A DNA stretch of 35,507 nt from Kiritimatiellota bacterium (GTDB lineage Bacteria > Verrucomicrobiota > Kiritimatiellia > JAAZAB01): NCBI GenBank assembly GCA_026398415.1, contig JAPLSY010000082.1, forward strand, positions 1 through 35,507. The letters run 5' to 3'. Position 1 is the stretch's first letter. Each line of letters begins with the position of its first letter. Below the pieces are notes generated by a model. It worked only from the letters and a program-made list of their open reading frames with translations. It was not told the DNA's origin and did no database searches. Below are positions 31,685-35,507 of the stretch, one piece after another. Both the position numbers and the translations under genes were made by a program.

Positions 31685-32728
31685 ATGAATGTCCTGGGCA
31701 TCGAAACCTCCTGTGACGAAACCGCCGCCGCCGTGGTTGCCGATGGCGGCACGGTGCTTTCCAGCGCGGTATTCAGCCAAGTGGCCGTGCATCGTCCCCA
31801 TGGCGGGGTGGTTCCGGAAATCGCCGCCCGCCAGCACGTTGAACACCTGCCGTGCATGCTTGACGAGGCCATGACACAGTCCGGACTGGAATGGTCGCGC
31901 CTGCAGGCCGTGGCCGTGACCTACGGCCCGGGGTTGGCCAGTTCCCTGCTGGTTGGGCTCTCCGCGGCGAAAGCATTGGCCTTGCGTCTGAACATTCCCT
32001 TAATTGGCATTAATCACCTGGAGGCCCACCTGTATTCGGTTTTCCTGGCGCCCGATGCCCCGTGCTATGCATCTGCTTGCCCGCTGGTGGCGCTCATTAT
32101 TTCTGGGGGCCATACCTGCCTGGTTCGTGTGGATGCGCCCGGGCAATACCGGCGACTGGGCCAGACCATTGACGATGCCGCCGGGGAGGCGTTTGACAAG
32201 GGCGCCAAACTGCTGGGCTTGGAGTATCCCGGCGGCCCGGTGATTGATCGCGTCAGTGCGCTTGGCGATGCCGACTGCATTGTCTTTCCGCGGACCCGCG
32301 TGCTGAAAGCCGACTTTGCGGGCGGATTAACGCCGGAGTTATGTTTCAGCTTCAGCGGATTAAAAACTTCGTTGTTGTATTACCTGCGGGACCATCCGGA
32401 GGCCATCCGGCCGCCGGTTCTGGAGGATGTAGCGGCGGGCTATCAGGAAGCCATCGTGGATGTGCTGGTGCGCGGGGCTCAGCGGGCGCTCCGGCGCGAA
32501 CGGGTCAGGACGCTGGTGGTGGCCGGCGGCGTTTCGTTGAATCGCCGCTTGCGCGCCAAACTGCTGGAGATGGCCGCCGGCTTGAAGGTCAATGTCCTGT
32601 TGCCGGCATCCTCGTATTGCGTGGATAACGCTGCCATGGTGGCCGGCCTGGCGGGCATTGGACAGGGCATCACGGGAGAGGCTGCCTGGTTATTGGATGC
32701 CTCGCCTAATCTTGAGATTGGCGGCTGA
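31685..32728 (+). CDS. tsaD: tRNA N6-adenosine threonylcarbamoyltransferase
   Basis: A 347-residue TsaD (Kae1/Gcp family), which with TsaB and TsaE transfers the threonylcarbamoyl group to A37 of ANN-decoding tRNAs. The N-terminus MNVLGIETSCDETAAAVV, the metal-binding HGGVVPEIAARQHVEH and NHLEAHLYSVFL histidines, ISGGHTCLVRV and GGVSLNRRLR all fit. It overlaps the convergent nagA-like gene by 23 bases at the 3' ends. Confidence 0.97.
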   Translation: MNVLGIETSCDETAAAVVADGGTVLSSAVFSQVAVHRPHGGVVPEIAARQHVEHLPCMLDEAMTQSGLEWSRLQAVAVTYGPGLASSLLVGLSAAKALALRLNIPLIGINHLEAHLYSVFLAPDAPCYASACPLVALIISGGHTCLVRVDAPGQYRRLGQTIDDAAGEAFDKGAKLLGLEYPGGPVIDRVSALGDADCIVFPRTRVLKADFAGGLTPELCFSFSGLKTSLLYYLRDHPEAIRPPVLEDVAAGYQEAIVDVLVRGAQRALRRERVRTLVVAGGVSLNRRLRAKLLEMAAGLKVNVLLPASSYCVDNAAMVAGLAGIGQGITGEAAWLLDASPNLEIGG

Positions 32729-33908
32729 AAATAATCTTTCCGCCTACCACGGTATAAAGCAAGTCCAACTTCGGACTCAGCACCAAAAGGTCGGCATCCC
32801 GCCCGATGGCGATTTCGCCTTTATTCAGGCCGAGCAACCGTGCCGGATTAGCGGAGCACAACCTGCTGGCGACGGCTATATCTTTGTGGAACATCCGGAT
32901 CATATTGCGAAAGCCGTCAATGGGCGTCAAGGCACTGCCGGCCAGACCCATGTCGCGATCGATCAACCGCACGCCATTGTTGGGGCCGGCGATTTTGGCA
33001 CGGCCCCAGCCTTGCGGCAGGTCATATTCGCCGGGCGGCAGGCCTGCGCCGAAGTTGCTGTCCGTGACCAAAATGATGCCGCCGGCAGGCTTGCAGCGCA
33101 AGGTTTTCTCCACATGGAAAGCCGGAACATGCGTGCCATCCGCAATGATTTCACACGCTACGCGGTCCTCCACCAGCAAATAATCCACCAGGCCGGCGGG
33201 ATAGACGCCGGGGTCGGTCTCGATCGGCATGACGAAGGTATCGAACATGTGCGTAACCAGCCGGGCGCCCGCCGCTATGGCCGCTTGCGCTTGCTTCACG
33301 GTGCATTGCGTATGCGCAATACTGCAAACCACGCCGGAACGGCACAACGTGCGAATCGCCGCTGGCGCGCCGGGGAGTTCGGGTGAAATATCCCAGATTT
33401 TGATCCATCCGCCCCCGGCGCGCAGGAGGCGGCGGGTAGTCGTCGAACTGATTGGTGCCAGGTCCTTGCTTCGGCCTGCGCCCGTCCGTGCCAGATAAGG
33501 GGATTCCAGTCGAAAGCCGACAACCTGGGGTACCGTCCGGAGGTTATCGGTTTCGGCCAAATGTCGGTTGAGGTGGCCGATGGTTTCTTCCACCGGCCCG
33601 AAAAACGAAGGATAAAATGCCGTTGTGCCGCGCGCGGCTTCTTGCTCCGCATACGATTGGAGCGTGTCGTTGATGGAGAATACGGAGGTATACCCGATCC
33701 CGTGCGTATGAAGATCAATCAATCCCGGGATTACGTAGGCGCCTTGCACATCGAGCGCAGGCGTCTTGCGATTCGGTTGCCCGATGCGGGCAATGCGACC
33801 TTGTTCAACCGTCAATCCGCCGGCTACCATCTGGCCGCCGGGTAACAGGATTTTTGCGTTACGAATGGCCATCGCGGGCAGGCTTGTCTTCATGGGTTGT
33901 TTTTTCAT
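32706..33908 (-). CDS. nagA: N-acetylglucosamine-6-phosphate deacetylase-like amidohydrolase
   Basis: A 400-residue amidohydrolase of the NagA type. Metal-binding and catalytic motifs are DLHTHGIGY, GTTAFYPSFFG, AHTQCTVKQAQ, HMFDTF and LVTDSNFGAG with the catalytic aspartate. NagA normally removes the acetyl group from GlcNAc-6-phosphate; VTDSNFGAG differs from the usual VTDAM, so substrate may differ. The start is uncertain between 33908 and the in-frame ATG at 33893; no strong ribosome binding site is seen. It overlaps tsaD tail to tail and is divergent from the glycosyltransferase. Confidence 0.85.
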   Translation of the reverse strand: MKKQPMKTSLPAMAIRNAKILLPGGQMVAGGLTVEQGRIARIGQPNRKTPALDVQGAYVIPGLIDLHTHGIGYTSVFSINDTLQSYAEQEAARGTTAFYPSFFGPVEETIGHLNRHLAETDNLRTVPQVVGFRLESPYLARTGAGRSKDLAPISSTTTRRLLRAGGGWIKIWDISPELPGAPAAIRTLCRSGVVCSIAHTQCTVKQAQAAIAAGARLVTHMFDTFVMPIETDPGVYPAGLVDYLLVEDRVACEIIADGTHVPAFHVEKTLRCKPAGGIILVTDSNFGAGLPPGEYDLPQGWGRAKIAGPNNGVRLIDRDMGLAGSALTPIDGFRNMIRMFHKDIAVASRLCSANPARLLGLNKGEIAIGRDADLLVLSPKLDLLYTVVGGKIIFSRQSQD

Positions 33909-34009
33909 GTTGATCTGCTATAGTTAAATCCAGTGGTCGGATCTGAATTCGATGACGTTTTATAATCGTTTGGATGCCGATTACAAGTGAAAAGACGCCG
34001 TGTTATACG

Positions 34010-35029
34010 ATGGCCATGAACGAACATCCCGAACTTTCGATCGTTATTCCGACCCTTGGCCGGCCGATTCTGGTTCAAACGCTGCAATCCCTGGTTCGGG
34101 CCGACGGGTTTGAACGGCTGGATATTATTGTGGCCGGGTTGATTACGGATGCGCTCGTGCGGAAAGCGGTCCAGGATCTGAGCGGACAGTATCCCAATAT
34201 CCGGTGTCTGGAGGTTACCTTTCCACGCGGCGATTCCAGCGAGAAAAAGAATGCCGGCTGGCGCGCCGCGAAGTGCGACTTGATCGCGTTTATTGATGAC
34301 GATGTCGTGGTTGCGCGGAATTGGTCGGAAAAAATTCGCGCCCCGTTTCAACAACCTGACGTGGGGCTGGTCAGCGGGCCGGGCCTGGTTCCCGACGATC
34401 TTGCCCTGATGGCCCGCCTGGCGGGGAATGCCCTGGCCTCGAAAGCGGCCGGCTATGTGGCGGAGCGCTACCTGGCCGGAAATCCGGAACCGCGCGAAAT
34501 ACGCTGGTCGGGATTGATTGGATGTAACATGGCTTATCGGCGCTCGGTATTGGAACGCCTGGGAGGATTCGATCCTGCCTTTTGGCCGGGCGAAGAAATG
34601 ATTGCCGCCTTCCAGGCGACGCGTCTTGGCCACAAACTGATTTTCCAGCCTGAAGCCATCCTGTATCATTACCCGCGTTCCAGTTTTTGGCGCTTCTGCC
34701 GGCAGATGTTCGGCTACGGCGCCACGCGCATCCGCTTGATCCGCGCGGGTGTGGATGTTGAACCGACGACCATCATTCCGGCCTTCGGGGTGTTGGCCCT
34801 GGTGGTGCTGGGGATTGCCGCGGTGTTCTGCCGCTGGGCGGGATTCCTGTTGCTGGCCGGCCTGGCGCTTTACGCGCTGGCGGATCTCTGGGTCACGCTG
34901 GCCAAGTATCGGGAAACGCGCCGGAAGGTGGACCTGTTGATTTTCTTCCTCATCCCCATCATGCACGCGAGTTATGGCTTGGCCGAGTGGGTGGAGCTCG
35001 TGCGTCCGGGCAAAGATTTTCCGCCTTAG
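34010..35029 (+). CDS. Family 2 glycosyltransferase with C-terminal membrane segments
   Basis: A 339-residue GT2-family protein. The nucleotide-sugar-binding fold begins LSIVIPTLGRPILVQTLQSL, the metal-binding DxD motif is IAFIDDDVVVARNW, and EEMIAAFQATRLGHKL precedes the catalytic region. The last ~90 residues include two to three membrane helices (FGVLALVVLGIAAVFC; GFLLLAGLALYALADLW; LIFFLIPIMHASYGLAEW). It likely builds a cell-surface polysaccharide or lipid-linked sugar. The start is uncertain among 33974, 34010 and 34016; 34010 gives the usual short lead before LSIVIPT. The stop codon falls inside a dispersed palindromic repeat. Confidence 0.88.
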   Translation: MAMNEHPELSIVIPTLGRPILVQTLQSLVRADGFERLDIIVAGLITDALVRKAVQDLSGQYPNIRCLEVTFPRGDSSEKKNAGWRAAKCDLIAFIDDDVVVARNWSEKIRAPFQQPDVGLVSGPGLVPDDLALMARLAGNALASKAAGYVAERYLAGNPEPREIRWSGLIGCNMAYRRSVLERLGGFDPAFWPGEEMIAAFQATRLGHKLIFQPEAILYHYPRSSFWRFCRQMFGYGATRIRLIRAGVDVEPTTIIPAFGVLALVVLGIAAVFCRWAGFLLLAGLALYALADLWVTLAKYRETRRKVDLLIFFLIPIMHASYGLAEWVELVRPGKDFPP

Positions 35030-35041
35030 GCGGATCTGCCT
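35017..35041. repeat. Second copy of the 'TTTTCCGCC...GGCGGAT' palindrome
   Basis: TTTTCCGCC-TTA-GGCGGAT, followed by CTGCCT, matches the repeat at 2629-2654 over about 25 bases. It forms a 7-bp stem and includes the stop codon (TAG) of the glycosyltransferase gene. Confidence 0.65.
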
Positions 35042-35090
35042 ATGGCATGAGAATGAGCCGCCGCACCGACAGGGTGAAAAAGACGAACAA

Positions 35091-35180
35091 CCAATATCCA
35101 ACAAGGAATGTCCAATTTCCAAATGAATGTTCCCATATTCCGTTGGATATCGGGTGTTGAGTGTTGGCTATTGGATATTC
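35091..35180. repeat. Intergenic element with inverted CCAATATCCAAC/GTTGGATAT units
   Basis: ATATCCAAC (35094-35102) is inverted as GTTGGATAT (35142-35150), and AATATCCA (35093-35100) recurs inverted at 35172-35179. Similar 'aatatccaac...gttggatatt' stretches are, from memory, common dispersed repeats. It fills the gap between the convergent glycosyltransferase and nucleotidyltransferase genes and reaches the stop codon of the latter. Confidence 0.5.
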
Positions 35181-35507
35181 AATGGCTTTGGGTTAAATAG
35201 CGTTCCATGGTTTGAATTCCATCCGGCGTGCCCATATCCAGGAGCGGCGGCTCGGCGGGAAACACCGCGATTTGTCCCCCCGCGCACAGAGCAGGGAAAA
35301 TATCGGTTTCCAGGGATAGTTTTTTATCGGTTTCAATGTGGCTCAACAGGGCTTGGCGGGCCAAGTATACGCCGCCATTGATCCAGCCGCCGGTGCGGCC
35401 GACGCCGCCGGTATGCGCGGCCTTTTCACGGAAGGCGGTCACGCGTTTCCGGGCATCGAATTCCACGGTGCCATAACGGCCTGCCGATTCAATCCGGGTT
35501 ATCGCCA
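35179..35507 (-). CDS. Sugar-1-phosphate nucleotidyltransferase, HddC/RmlA-like (3' part)
   Basis: The C-terminal ~108 residues of a nucleotidyltransferase running off the right edge. Seen are RYGTVEFDARKRVTAFREK, GGWINGGVYLARQALLSHI, SLETDIFPAL and the ending PLLDMGTPDGIQTMERYL, the usual C-terminal pattern of the NTP_transferase family, including heptose-1-phosphate guanylyltransferase (HddC). It would activate a sugar phosphate for cell-surface polysaccharide synthesis, in line with the neighbouring GT2. The specific sugar cannot be decided without the N-terminus. Confidence 0.88.
   Translation of the reverse strand, partial: AITRIESAGRYGTVEFDARKRVTAFREKAAHTGGVGRTGGWINGGVYLARQALLSHIETDKKLSLETDIFPALCAGGQIAVFPAEPPLLDMGTPDGIQTMERYLTQSH

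Overview
The window looks like a piece of a moderately GC-rich bacterial chromosome. The combination suggests a heterotrophic, polysaccharide-degrading member of the PVC group (Kiritimatiellota, Lentisphaerota or Verrucomicrobiota): several Gfo/Idh/MocA oxidoreductases, a sugar-phosphate isomerase, AraC regulators, a large FN3/FG-GAP secreted protein, a STAS/HATPase partner-switching set and dispersed intergenic palindromes. This placement is inferred from gene content only; no rRNA or tRNA gene was seen to anchor it.

Layout. 1-138 is the start of an RRM RNA-binding protein (minus strand) with a long leader. 432-7084 looks like a carbon-catabolism neighbourhood: an unidentified conserved protein, a xylose-isomerase-like TIM-barrel protein and a Gfo/Idh/MocA dehydrogenase in one minus-strand unit, a divergent AraC regulator, an LsrF-type class I aldolase/thiolase, and a short-chain dehydrogenase related to the C-terminal half of rhamnulose-phosphate aldolase/dehydrogenase proteins but with an unfamiliar N-terminus. 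7166-8347 encodes two exported proteins: a thioredoxin-like protein and a protein with 21 cysteines. 8586-10105 is a three-gene minus-strand operon in which a GOLPH3/GPP34-family gene lies between a STAS anti-anti-sigma factor and an RsbW-like kinase. 10172-13504 is a ~1100-residue secreted protein whose signal peptide is only complete if translation starts at an ACG codon. 13638-18589 holds a DUF985 cupin, an exported acetolactate decarboxylase overlapping queC, a second Gfo/Idh/MocA gene and a ClpX-like unfoldase.

18770-24864 is a plus-strand run: a CNNM/CorC-like membrane protein, a small membrane protein, nadB (with an in-frame 21-bp minisatellite near its 3' end) and topB. 24904-29352 is visibly more AT-rich and looks acquired: a polysaccharide-deacetylase-like remnant, a ~1000-residue six-hairpin glycosidase-like protein and a divergent AraC regulator with a strong promoter and paired direct repeats. 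29363-35507 returns to core genes: mutM, ctpA-tsaD, a nagA-like deacetylase overlapping tsaD tail to tail, a family 2 glycosyltransferase and the 3' part of a sugar-1-phosphate nucleotidyltransferase.

The most unusual items are the GOLPH3 gene inside a partner-switching operon, the ACG start of the secreted giant, the minisatellite in nadB and the cysteine-rich exported protein beside a thioredoxin-like protein. Several dispersed palindromic or repeated elements lie at gene ends.
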